Positions 42,285-49,953 of a stretch of 64,000 bases of DNA are shown piece by piece. This DNA comes from Skermanella rosea (lineage in GTDB: Bacteria; Pseudomonadota; Alphaproteobacteria; Azospirillales; Azospirillaceae): assembly GCF_016806835.2 (NCBI RefSeq), contig NZ_CP086111.1:860001-924000 (forward strand), written 5' to 3'. The notes beneath the pieces are model-generated. The model ran no database searches. It worked only from the letters and a program-made list of their open reading frames with translations, and had not been told where the DNA came from. Within the stretch, counting starts at the first letter, position 1; the number at the start of each line of letters is the position of its first letter. A program made the translations under genes and the position numbers.

Positions 42285-42545
42285 CCGCCCCCGCCCGGCC
42301 GGCGATACGTCCGCGGCCCGCCCGGTCGCGGGCGGTCGCCTCATGTGCAAATTTATGGAATTCTGTTGCGAGTGTGGGGCCGTTCTGTCACGGTCCTCGG
42401 GGTAGTAGCCCCATGACCACCTGGATACGACATCTCGGGGCATAGTAGATCAGACGGTACAAGCCGGCTGGGCCCTCGGGATCGGGCCGTTTCCGGTGTC
42501 GGCCGGGGCGAACGCCGTTCACCGCGCGATCAGGGAGTCGCAGGC

Positions 42546-43052
42546 ATGTCGGCAGTCGCCGTCGAAGAAACGCCCACGTCAACGCTCAATCCGCTGGATA
42601 TCGTCGAGGAGATCGTCGTCGCCAACGAGTGGCCGTTCGACCGTTCCAACGAGGATGAGCTGATCGTCGAGATCGCCGCGCGCTGGTGCGATTACCGCCT
42701 CTATTTCGTCTGGCAGGGCGAGGTGAGCGCGATGCAGTTCTCCTGCCAGTTCGACATGAAGGCGACCAAGGCCCGCCGGCACGAGCTCAACGAGCTGCTG
42801 TCGGAGGTCAATGCCAAGATGTGGCTTGGCCATTTCGACGTCTGCCCCGACGAGCACACCCCCATGTTCCGCCACACGACGCTGCTGCGCGGCGCCCCGC
42901 GGGCGAGCGTCGAGCAGATGGAGGACCTGGTCGAGATCGCCCTGATGGAGTGCGAGCGCTTCTATCCCGCCTTCCAGTTCGTCATCTCCGGCGGCAAGTC
43001 GGCGTCGGAAGCCGTCACCGCGGCCATCCTGGACACGGTGGGGGAGGCCTGA
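42546..43052 (+). CDS. YbjN domain protein
   Basis: A 168-residue protein of the YbjN family (alpha/beta fold related to type III secretion chaperones). It starts MSAVAVEETPTSTLNPLDIV, with NEWPFDRSNEDELIVEIAAR near 28-47, and a central NELLSEVNAKMWLGHFDV block. YbjN affects motility, biofilm and stress phenotypes in E. coli, with an unclear mechanism. The gene is 3 bases before proC and shares its operon. The 261 bases upstream hold only a GC-rich inverted repeat. Confidence 0.9.
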   Translation: MSAVAVEETPTSTLNPLDIVEEIVVANEWPFDRSNEDELIVEIAARWCDYRLYFVWQGEVSAMQFSCQFDMKATKARRHELNELLSEVNAKMWLGHFDVCPDEHTPMFRHTTLLRGAPRASVEQMEDLVEIALMECERFYPAFQFVISGGKSASEAVTAAILDTVGEA

Positions 43053-43055
43053 GCC

Positions 43056-43871
43056 ATGGGTTGCTCGCTGCTTCTGGTCGGGTGCGGCAAGATGGGCGGC
43101 GCCATGCTGGACGGCTGGTTCGCCGCGCGGACGGTCGACGATGTGGTCGTGGTCGAGCCGCAGGGCGCCTTCGGGGCCGACGCGCCGCCCGGGGAGCACC
43201 GAATCGTGCGCTGCGCCGGGCCGTCCCGGATCCCGCCGGGCTTCGATCCCGACGTGGTGGTGTTCGCCGTCAAGCCGCAGGTGATGGACGAGGTGGTCCC
43301 CGGCTACGCCTCCTTCGCCCGTCCGGGCACGGTGTTCCTGTCGATCGCCGCCGGCAAGACCGTCGGCTACTTCGCCGAGCGCCTGGGCGCGCAGGCGGCG
43401 ATCGTCCGCGCCATGCCGAACACCCCGGCCTCGGTCGGCCGCGGCATGACCGTCGCCGTTCCCAACGACGCGGTCACCGAGGATCAGCGCCGCCTGTGCG
43501 ATACGCTGCTGGGAGCGGTCGGGCAGGTCGCCTGGGTCGAGGACGAGGGGCTGCTGGACGCCGTCACGGCGGTATCGGGCGGCGGTCCCGCCTATGTCTT
43601 CCTGCTGATCGAGACGCTGGCGAAAGCCGGCGTGGCCGCCGGCCTTCCGGAAGACCTGGCGATGCGGATCGCCCGGGCCACGGTAGCGGGCAGCGGCGAA
43701 CTGGCGATGCGGTCGGCCGAACCGGCCTCCGTGCTGCGCCGGAACGTCACCAGCCCCAACGGGACCACCCAGGCCGCGCTTGAGGTGCTGATGGCGGCGG
43801 ACGGGATCCAGCCATTGTTCGACCGCGCCATCGCCGCCGCCACGGCCCGGTCGCGCCAGCTGGCGGGCTGA
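43056..43871 (+). CDS. proC: pyrroline-5-carboxylate reductase
   Basis: A 271-residue NAD(P)H-dependent reductase of the last proline step. N-terminal Rossmann motif LLVGCGKMGGAMLDGW (about 5-20), VFAVKPQVMDEVV (about 69-81), RAMPNTPASVGRGM (about 116-129), and the C-terminal signature AVSGGGPAYVFLLIE (about 171-185) with LRRNVTSPNGTT (about 227-238). Normal length. Coupled to ybjN; converges on the sigma factor gene. Confidence 0.96.
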   Translation: MGCSLLLVGCGKMGGAMLDGWFAARTVDDVVVVEPQGAFGADAPPGEHRIVRCAGPSRIPPGFDPDVVVFAVKPQVMDEVVPGYASFARPGTVFLSIAAGKTVGYFAERLGAQAAIVRAMPNTPASVGRGMTVAVPNDAVTEDQRRLCDTLLGAVGQVAWVEDEGLLDAVTAVSGGGPAYVFLLIETLAKAGVAAGLPEDLAMRIARATVAGSGELAMRSAEPASVLRRNVTSPNGTTQAALEVLMAADGIQPLFDRAIAAATARSRQLAG

Positions 43872-43880
43872 CTCTCCCGG

Positions 43881-44753
43881 TCAGCCGCCCGGCATGCCGT
43901 GGGCGGCCGCGAGCGGCTGAAGCATCTCGCGCAGGCGCAGCAGGGCGCGTTTCTCGAGCTGCCGCACCCGGTCCTTGGAGATGCCGAGTTCCCGCCCGAT
44001 CGCCTCGAAGGTCGGCGCCGCCTCGCTCATGTGGCGGTGGCGGATGATAGCGGCCTCGCGCGCCGGCAGCATGGCCAGCGCCCGGTCGATCAGGCCGCTC
44101 CAGGTCCGGCCCATGCTGCGCTGCTCGACGATCTCCTCCGGGCTCGGCTGGTCGGCGGGCAGCCGGTCCAGCAGGCTTTCCGCCTCCTCGCCGTCGCCGG
44201 CCGGCAGGTCGAGCGACTGGTCGAGCCGCGCGATCCGGTGGGCAAGGCCCGAGACCTCGGCGGGCGGCATGTCGAACCGGGTCGCCAGCACGGCCAGAGC
44301 CTCGTCGTCGAGCCCGTCGGACGAGGTCTTCCGTTCCGCGGCGACCTTCTTCAGGGCGAAGAACAGGGCCTTGTGCGCGGCGGTCTTGCCGACCCGCACC
44401 AGCGACCAGGACCGGACCACGTAATCCTGGATCGAGGCCCGGATCCACCACATGGCGTAGGTGCCGAGCCGCGCCCCGCCGTCCGGGTTGAACTTGCGGA
44501 CGGCCTGGATCAGGCCCAGCGTCCCCTCCTGGATCAGATCGTTCACCGGCAGGCCGAACCGTCCGTAGCTGCGGGCGATCCGGACCACGACGCGCAGGTG
44601 GCTCGCGACCAGCCGCTCGGCCGCGATCTGGTCGCCGGCCGCCGAGCGCAAGGCCAAGTCGCGCTCCTCATCGGGGGTCAGATAGGGAAGCCGGTGAGCC
44701 AGTGTCATGAGGCAGCCGGAGGCCCAGCCGAACGAAGCAGTCATGGTTTTCAT
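43881..44753 (-). CDS. RpoH-like sigma-70 family factor
   Basis: A 290-residue group 3 sigma factor. Region 2 has LRVVVRIARSYGRFGLPVND (about 53-72), LIQEGTLGLIQAVRKF and the region 2.3-2.4 stretch GTYAMWWIRASIQDYVVRSW (about 97-116). The next block KALFFALKK resembles the RpoH box (QRKLFFNLR). Region 4.2 reads FEAIGRELGISKDRVRQLEK (about 249-268). It is most like heat-shock sigma factors, and many alphaproteobacteria carry two. The N-terminus is unsure: ATGs at 44753, 44744 and 44708, none with a good ribosome site. Confidence 0.88.
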   Translation of the reverse strand: MKTMTASFGWASGCLMTLAHRLPYLTPDEERDLALRSAAGDQIAAERLVASHLRVVVRIARSYGRFGLPVNDLIQEGTLGLIQAVRKFNPDGGARLGTYAMWWIRASIQDYVVRSWSLVRVGKTAAHKALFFALKKVAAERKTSSDGLDDEALAVLATRFDMPPAEVSGLAHRIARLDQSLDLPAGDGEEAESLLDRLPADQPSPEEIVEQRSMGRTWSGLIDRALAMLPAREAAIIRHRHMSEAAPTFEAIGRELGISKDRVRQLEKRALLRLREMLQPLAAAHGMPGG

Positions 44754-44974
44754 GCCCGAAGCAGGTTTCGCGCCCGACGGGGGAGGCGCGGCAGCATCGC
44801 ATGCCCTTGCACACAGTCAACTCCCCATCGCGCCGATCGTCACCGCCGGACAGGGCATTTCGGCCTGGCGGTCCGGCATAATCGACGGGGTTCCGGCCCG
44901 GGGGCTTTGGCATCCGCGCCGGCGGCCCAATCTTAAGGGCATGGCAAACGAACTGCACGGGAATCACGGAAACC

Positions 44975-45610
44975 ATGGCCAAGAAGGCTGATCTGTCGCG
45001 CCAAATCATCGATGCCGCCATGAGGCAGGCCGCGGACAAGGGATGGCGGGCCACGACCATGGCCGACATCGCGGCCGAGGCCAAGCTGTCGCTGGCCGAC
45101 ATATACCGGATCTTTCCGGGCAAACCCGACATCCTGCGCGGGTTCACCCGCCAGATCGACGAGGCCGTGCTGGCCGGAGGCGGGGAGGGCGACGAGGGGG
45201 AATCCGCGCGCGACCGGCTGTTCGACGTCATGATGCGCCGCTTTGACGCACTGACCCCCTACCGGGCCGCGGTGGAGAGCATTTCCCGCGACCTGCGCTC
45301 CGATCCGGTCGCCGCCGCGTGGCACGCGTGCTCCCTGCGGCGGTCGCTCGCCTGGATGCTGGAGGCCGCGGGGATCTCGGCGGACGGCTTCGCGGGCGCG
45401 CTCCGGGTCAAGGGCCTGGGGGCGGTCTACCTGGCGGTCATGAGGGTCTGGCTGACCGACGACAGCGCCGACCTGTCGCGCACCATGGCGGCGCTCGACG
45501 CCAGGCTGCGCCAGGCCGAGCAATTCTCCCGCACCCTGCGCTCCCGCGGGGACCGCGGCGGCGCTCCCCGGCCCGACGACTCCCCGGCCCAACCCGGCGG
45601 AACGGTCTGA
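44975..45610 (+). CDS. TetR-type/COQ9-like protein
   Basis: A 211-residue protein whose first 55 residues form a TetR helix-turn-helix (GWRATTMADIAAEAKLSLAD, then IYRIFPGKPDIL). The rest is helical (FDALTPYRAAVESISRDL; SLRRSLAWMLEAAGI) and resembles the COQ9-like subgroup, whose eukaryotic member binds lipids in ubiquinone synthesis. The disordered C-terminus is Pro/Gly-rich. It may be a DNA-binding regulator of the phasin gene 116 bases downstream or a COQ9-like lipid binder. The ATG has no obvious ribosome site. Confidence 0.75.
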   Translation: MAKKADLSRQIIDAAMRQAADKGWRATTMADIAAEAKLSLADIYRIFPGKPDILRGFTRQIDEAVLAGGGEGDEGESARDRLFDVMMRRFDALTPYRAAVESISRDLRSDPVAAAWHACSLRRSLAWMLEAAGISADGFAGALRVKGLGAVYLAVMRVWLTDDSADLSRTMAALDARLRQAEQFSRTLRSRGDRGGAPRPDDSPAQPGGTV

Positions 45611-45641
45611 GGGGCGTTGTTGTTGCGCTGCACAAAAGAAG

Positions 45642-45670
45642 TTGACGCAGAATTGCGCAATCTGCATGAT
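45642..45670 (+). promoter_or_regulatory. phasin promoter with central palindrome (PhaR-like operator)
   Basis: TTGACG (45642-45647) and CATGAT (45665-45670) are spaced 17 bases apart. Between them lies the perfect palindrome attgcgcaat (45652-45661), flanked by gcag (45647-45650) and ctgc (45662-45665). The TGC/GCA half-sites match the kind of sequence bound by PhaR, the PHA-responsive repressor of phasin genes in alphaproteobacteria. The location between -35 and -10 fits repression. Confidence 0.55.
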
Positions 45671-45726
45671 GTGGCATCACACCTGTTGCGGCGCAGCAAC
45701 GACGAATGCTCTCAAGGGGATGGCAC

Positions 45727-46179
45727 ATGGCAAAGACTAACCCGTTCTTCGACGTCGACGTTTCCAAGTTCACCGACGTGTCGAAGCTGATGTCCGAATT
45801 CAAGCTTCCCGGCGTCGATGTCGAGTCCGCGCTCGCCGCGCAGCAGAAGAACATCCAGGCCCTGACCGCCGCCAACCAGCTCGCGTTCGAGGGTTTCCAG
45901 GCCGTCGCCCGCCGCCAGTCCGAGATCCTGCGCCAGACCATCGAGCAGACCACCTCCATCGTCTCCGAGCTGCTCGCCGCCGGCTCGCCGGAGGAGAAGG
46001 TCGCCAAGCAGGCCGACCTCGTGAAGGCCGCCTTCGAGAAGGCCCTGGCCAACACCCGCGAATTGGCCGAGCTGGTCACCAAGTCCAACTCCGAGGCCGC
46101 CGACGTGATCAACAAGCGCGTCAGCGAGAGCCTGGAAGAGCTGAAGTCGGTCGTCGCCAAGGCCAAGGCGGCGAAGTAA
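45727..46179 (+). CDS. phaP: phasin (polyhydroxyalkanoate granule-associated protein)
   Basis: A 150-residue amphipathic helical protein that coats PHA granules. It starts MAKTNPFFDVDVSKFTDVSK, followed by NIQALTAANQLAFEGFQAVA (about 42-61), the hallmark phasin-2 segment, then long helices and a Lys/Ala-rich end (VVAKAKAAK). Length and composition are typical. The ATG at 45727 has AAGGGGA about 7 bases upstream; the longer frame from 45706 has none. It is monocistronic, with a promoter/operator upstream and a strong terminator downstream. Confidence 0.94.
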   Translation: MAKTNPFFDVDVSKFTDVSKLMSEFKLPGVDVESALAAQQKNIQALTAANQLAFEGFQAVARRQSEILRQTIEQTTSIVSELLAAGSPEEKVAKQADLVKAAFEKALANTRELAELVTKSNSEAADVINKRVSESLEELKSVVAKAKAAK

Positions 46180-46219
46180 GCGCCACCGAGGCAGCGGTCC
46201 GCCGTCCGCGGGACACCGG

Positions 46220-46255
46220 GGCCGCCGCCGGGCAACCGGCGGCGGCCTTGTTTTT
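46220..46255 (+). terminator. factor-independent terminator of the phasin gene
   Basis: The perfect 12-base stem ggccgccgccgg (46220-46231) / ccggcggcggcc (46236-46247) with loop gcaa is followed by ttgttttt. It lies 40 bases after the phasin stop. Confidence 0.92.
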
Positions 46256-46306
46256 CAGGTGTCCTGCCGGTAGCCTGCGCGCCCTGAAAAAGAAGGGGGA
46301 CTGCGG

Positions 46307-46672
46307 ATGACGGGCAAGACCGAAATGACGGCCACCATGAACATCGGCTTCGAGGATTTCCTGAAGGTCGACATCCGCGTCGGGACGATCACCGCCGTGG
46401 AGCCCTATCCCGAGGCGCGCCGGCCGGCCTACAAGCTCCAGGTGGATTTCGGTCCGGAGATCGGGGTCCGCCGCACCTCCGCCCAGATCACCCGCCACTA
46501 TTCGCCCGAGACACTGGTCGGCCGTCAGGTCGCCGGCGTCGTCAATTTCCCGCCGAAGCAGATCGGAAAGTTCATGTCCGAGGTGCTGGTCCTGGGCTTT
46601 CCAGACAAGAACGGCGACGTCGTGCTGGTCACGCCGGAGCGCAAGGTTCCGGACGGCGGGCGGCTGTACTGA
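46307..46672 (+). CDS. csaA: tRNA-binding protein CsaA
   Basis: A 121-residue OB-fold protein of the CsaA/Trbp111 type, proposed as a tRNA-binding or secretion-related chaperone. Motifs: [11 protein letters not shown] (about 18-28), AYKLQVDFG (about 41-49), SAQITRHY (about 58-65), and the end [20 protein letters not shown], typical of the family. AGAAGGGGGA lies 7 bases upstream of the ATG. It is an independent gene after the phasin terminator. Confidence 0.94.
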   Translation: MTGKTEMTATMNIGFEDFLKVDIRVGTITAVEPYPEARRPAYKLQVDFGPEIGVRRTSAQITRHYSPETLVGRQVAGVVNFPPKQIGKFMSEVLVLGFPDKNGDVVLVTPERKVPDGGRLY

Positions 46673-46813
46673 CCCCGCTTTCCCGGCTCCGGCCGACAGA
46701 CGTCGTTTGAGAAAATTCCCGCTCGTTCATCCGATGTAAAGCGGTGATGACTTACTGCGTCCTGTAAATGGCGATGCATCATGCTCGCCATTACTACAGT
46801 TTTGCGGTAATTC

Positions 46814-47956
46814 ATGGAAAACCCAAGAAGTCTTTCCACTCTCCTGTCCATCAGCATCGCGGTGCTGTGCATCGCGCCGGTGGCCGGGGTCAGCCTGCTC
46901 GCCAACGGGACGATCGGCAGCCGCCTCCGCGACCAGGCGGGCGCCGGCGCGCTGGATCTCAGTGCCCAGATCGCCGACAAGCTGGATCGCAGCATGTTCG
47001 AGCGGTGGCAGGACATCCGGATGATCGGCCGGATCCAGGAAACCCTGGAAACCGACTCCGATCCGGACCGGCTGCGGGTCAAGCTCGAGACCCTCCAGCG
47101 GAGCTCTCCCGAATATGCCTGGGTCGGCCTGGCGAGCCCGGAGGGCAAGGTCCTCGTCAGCACCGGGCGCCTGCTCGAGGGCGCCGACGTGTCGGGCAGG
47201 CCTTGGTTCCGGGCCGGCAGCCGGAACATGTTCGCCGGCGACGTCCACGAGGCGGTGCTCCTCGCCAAGAAACTGCCGCCGAACGCCAAGGGCGATCCCC
47301 TGCGCTTCGTCGACGTCGCCATGCCGCTCAGGCGTGCCGACGGCGTTCCGCTCGGTGTCCTGGGAGCCCATCTCAGCTGGTCGTGGGGAGAGGAGATCAC
47401 CGCCTCGGTCCTCGATGTCCGCGGCGACCGGAGCGAGAGCGCCGAAGCGCTGATCGTCAGCGCCGAAGGCGACGTCCTCCTGGGGCCGGAAGACCTGACC
47501 GGCGGGAAGCTGGACCTGCTCAGCCTGGGCGCCGCGCGCCAGGGCGGCACGCGCTACGGCCTGGAGACCTGGCCCGACGGCCGCGACTACCTGACCGCCG
47601 CCACCCTCACGGCGGGGCATCGCGATTATCCGGGGCTCGGCTGGGCCGTGGTGGTGCGCCAGGACGCCGACAAGGTCCTGGCCCCGATCCGGCGGTTCCA
47701 GTGGAACCTGGCGCTGCTCGGCCTGGGCGCGGCGCTGGCCGCCGCGTTCGCCGGATCGGTGCTGGCGAAGCGGATCACCCGGCCGCTGCTGGAGATCGCG
47801 GAGGCTGCCGACCGGATCCGCGAGTACGACCACGACGCCCGCATCCCCTACACCCGTTCCTATGCCGAGGTTTTCCGGCTCTCCAGCGCGCTGGTCGACC
47901 TCGACGCGAGGCTGCGGCGGCGCGTGGCCGGCCGGTCCAAGGCCCCCGCCGCCTGA
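46814..47956 (+). CDS. membrane dCache-HAMP sensor protein without output domain
   Basis: A 380-residue protein with an N-terminal membrane helix (about 10-28), a periplasmic dCache-like region (about 35-290) containing FERWQDIRMIGRIQETLE and GRPWFRAGSRNMFAGDVHE, which resembles the ligand-binding pocket segment, a second helix (about 299-321) and a HAMP-like stretch (KRITRPLLEIAEAADRIREY, about 320-339). It ends soon after, with no kinase, GGDEF or chemotaxis signalling domain. It may act through a partner. The convergent neighbour is a polysaccharide synthase, 28 bases away. The start region is AT-rich. Confidence 0.82.
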   Translation: MENPRSLSTLLSISIAVLCIAPVAGVSLLANGTIGSRLRDQAGAGALDLSAQIADKLDRSMFERWQDIRMIGRIQETLETDSDPDRLRVKLETLQRSSPEYAWVGLASPEGKVLVSTGRLLEGADVSGRPWFRAGSRNMFAGDVHEAVLLAKKLPPNAKGDPLRFVDVAMPLRRADGVPLGVLGAHLSWSWGEEITASVLDVRGDRSESAEALIVSAEGDVLLGPEDLTGGKLDLLSLGAARQGGTRYGLETWPDGRDYLTAATLTAGHRDYPGLGWAVVVRQDADKVLAPIRRFQWNLALLGLGAALAAAFAGSVLAKRITRPLLEIAEAADRIREYDHDARIPYTRSYAEVFRLSSALVDLDARLRRRVAGRSKAPAA

Positions 47957-47984
47957 ACCGGCTGGGCTCCGCGCCGCCGGCGGC

Positions 47985-49949
47985 CTACTGGGCCGCCCGG
48001 CTGCCGAGCCCGGCCAGCAGGCCCTGCCAGTTCACCCGCGATACGTTGAGCTGGTAATCGTCCGAATAGATCTTCCGGATCATCCTGTCGCGGGTCTCGG
48101 CGTCGTGCAGGAACTTCACCACGAATGCGCCGTCGCGCTCGTTGACGACCGTGACCGGCATCACCCCGACATCGGCGACATGGAGCAGGAAGCCCTCGCC
48201 GACATCCGTCGGGACGGCCCCCTGGATACGCGCTCCACCGATCGAGATGTCGATCAGGCGCGCCGGGATCAGGTCGCCGGCCAATTCCATCTCGACCTGC
48301 TCGTCGGTCGGATAGCGTTCGTCGCCGCGCAGCCGGGGCAATTCGATGCAGACGGTCATCGCCAGCAGCAGGACGATCAGGTTGTAGAAGCTCCAGAACA
48401 GGATTACCAGCTTTCCGTCCCCGGCGCCGCCGTCCGGGGCGTAATCCGACAGCATGGCATAGACCATGCCGCCGGCCGTCATCAGCGCCAGCGCGCCGAA
48501 CCGCCGCATCATGACCCATTGCACGATCCGCCGGCTGCGCTCGCCGCCCTTGGCGGTGACCTTGAACTTCTGGCCCTCGGGCCGCAGCAGGCCGGTGAAT
48601 ACTGCCCGGTTGATCTCGAACATGGTCAGCACCTGGCTGACATCGTTCATGATCGGGATGATCTTGGCCTGCGTGGTCCAGTTCAGCGCGATCATGACGG
48701 CGACGAAATAGGGTATGAAATAGGCCACCACGTCGTGGAACGGCGCGTTCACCGCGCTGATGCCGAACCACCAGTAGAGCGCCGGGATCAGCAGGCAGGC
48801 CAGCCGGAAATAGAAGGTCGAGCTCCAGTAGAGCAGGGCGTCCAGCAGGCCGAGCCGGTCCATCCAGTCCAGCCGGTTGCTCCGGAACGGGCTGAGCGGG
48901 CCGCGGACGATCTGCATCAGCCCCAGGCACCAGCGCCCGCGCTGGGTCACGTACTCCTTCATCCCCTCCGGGGCCAGGCCGTCGCTCAGCCGCTCGTTCA
49001 GGTAGACGGTGCGCAGCCCGTGCTGCTTCAGGCGCAGCGTGACCAGGAAGTCCTCGGTCACGCTGTCGGTCGGGAAGCCGCCGATCGCCTTCAGCCCATC
49101 CCAGCGCATCATCGAGGAGGTGCCGCAGCAGAAGGCGATGCCCCAGGCGTCCCGGCAGGCCATGAGATGGTCGAAGAAGAAGCGCTGCTCGTCCGGATAG
49201 GCCCGCCCGATTCGCAGGTTCGACTGGATCGGGTCGGGATTGAAGAAATGCTGCGGCGTCTGGACCAGCCCGACCGTGGGATCGTGGAACAGGGCCAGCG
49301 TGCGGCTGACGAAGTCGTCGTGGGCGACGAAGTCGGCGTCGAGCACGACGATGAATTCCGGTTCCCTTTCCAGGGTCGCCAGGTGCGCCAGGCCGTTGTT
49401 GATGTTGCCGGCCTTGGCGTGGCTGTTGTCGGGCCGCGTCAGGTAGCCGACGCCCCGGGCGGCGCACAGGTCGCGCAGCCAGTCCCGGCGGCCGTCGTCC
49501 AGCACCCAGACCCGGAGCGCGGGGTGGTCGATGCCCAGCGCGCCGGCGATCGTCCGCGACAGGATCGCCTCCTCCTCGTTGTAGGTGGTGATCAGGACGT
49601 CCACCTGCGGCGGCCGGTCGGCCGGCCACCACCGCGCGTTCGCCGTGGCCTCGTCCCGCCGGTCGCGGGTCCTGGACAGGATCAGCGACGACAGCGTGGA
49701 CCCCAGCATCACCAGGGTTTCCAGCGTCATGAAGGCGGCGCCGCAGACGAAATCGGCGTCGAGCGCCGGCGGCGGCAGCGTCTCGGCCAGCCGCCACGCG
49801 ATGTAGCGCCAGCCCATGCCGACCGACACCAGGAACAGCACGGCGCGCACCCGCACGTCGGAGGTCGAGCAGAACGGCAGCACCGCCAGGGCCAGCCCGG
49901 CGATCACCAGCGACGGCGCCAGGCCGGCCTCCAGGGCCGAGAAGACCAT
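47985..49949 (-). CDS. BcsA-like family 2 glycosyltransferase with PilZ domain
   Basis: A 654-residue processive membrane glycosyltransferase. The GT-A core has the nucleotide/metal sites VLDDG (149-153), DAD (204-206), TED (298-300) and the QxxRW motif QRGRW (336-340). Multiple membrane helices flank the core (about 10-55, 70-92, 370-420, 485-535). The C-terminal PilZ domain has the c-di-GMP motif RGDER (541-545) and DISIGG (567-572), so synthesis should respond to c-di-GMP. The start at 49949 follows the HlyD gene by 4 bases; the longer frame overlaps that gene. No bcsB/bcsC/bcsZ is nearby, so the product need not be cellulose. Confidence 0.92.
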   Translation of the reverse strand: MVFSALEAGLAPSLVIAGLALAVLPFCSTSDVRVRAVLFLVSVGMGWRYIAWRLAETLPPPALDADFVCGAAFMTLETLVMLGSTLSSLILSRTRDRRDEATANARWWPADRPPQVDVLITTYNEEEAILSRTIAGALGIDHPALRVWVLDDGRRDWLRDLCAARGVGYLTRPDNSHAKAGNINNGLAHLATLEREPEFIVVLDADFVAHDDFVSRTLALFHDPTVGLVQTPQHFFNPDPIQSNLRIGRAYPDEQRFFFDHLMACRDAWGIAFCCGTSSMMRWDGLKAIGGFPTDSVTEDFLVTLRLKQHGLRTVYLNERLSDGLAPEGMKEYVTQRGRWCLGLMQIVRGPLSPFRSNRLDWMDRLGLLDALLYWSSTFYFRLACLLIPALYWWFGISAVNAPFHDVVAYFIPYFVAVMIALNWTTQAKIIPIMNDVSQVLTMFEINRAVFTGLLRPEGQKFKVTAKGGERSRRIVQWVMMRRFGALALMTAGGMVYAMLSDYAPDGGAGDGKLVILFWSFYNLIVLLLAMTVCIELPRLRGDERYPTDEQVEMELAGDLIPARLIDISIGGARIQGAVPTDVGEGFLLHVADVGVMPVTVVNERDGAFVVKFLHDAETRDRMIRKIYSDDYQLNVSRVNWQGLLAGLGSRAAQ

Positions 49950-49953
49950 CGGC

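Noticed and set aside
42343-42405. 20-residue Cys-rich frame (MCKFMEFCCECG start) in the gap before ybjN
   Set aside because: There is no ribosome site, and it lies in a longer GC-rich open frame. A zinc-binding microprotein is not supported.
45672-45688. Possible sigma-54 promoter (TGGCA...TTGC) before the phasin gene
   Set aside because: The GG and GC elements are 13 bases apart instead of 10. The sigma-70-like promoter just upstream fits better.
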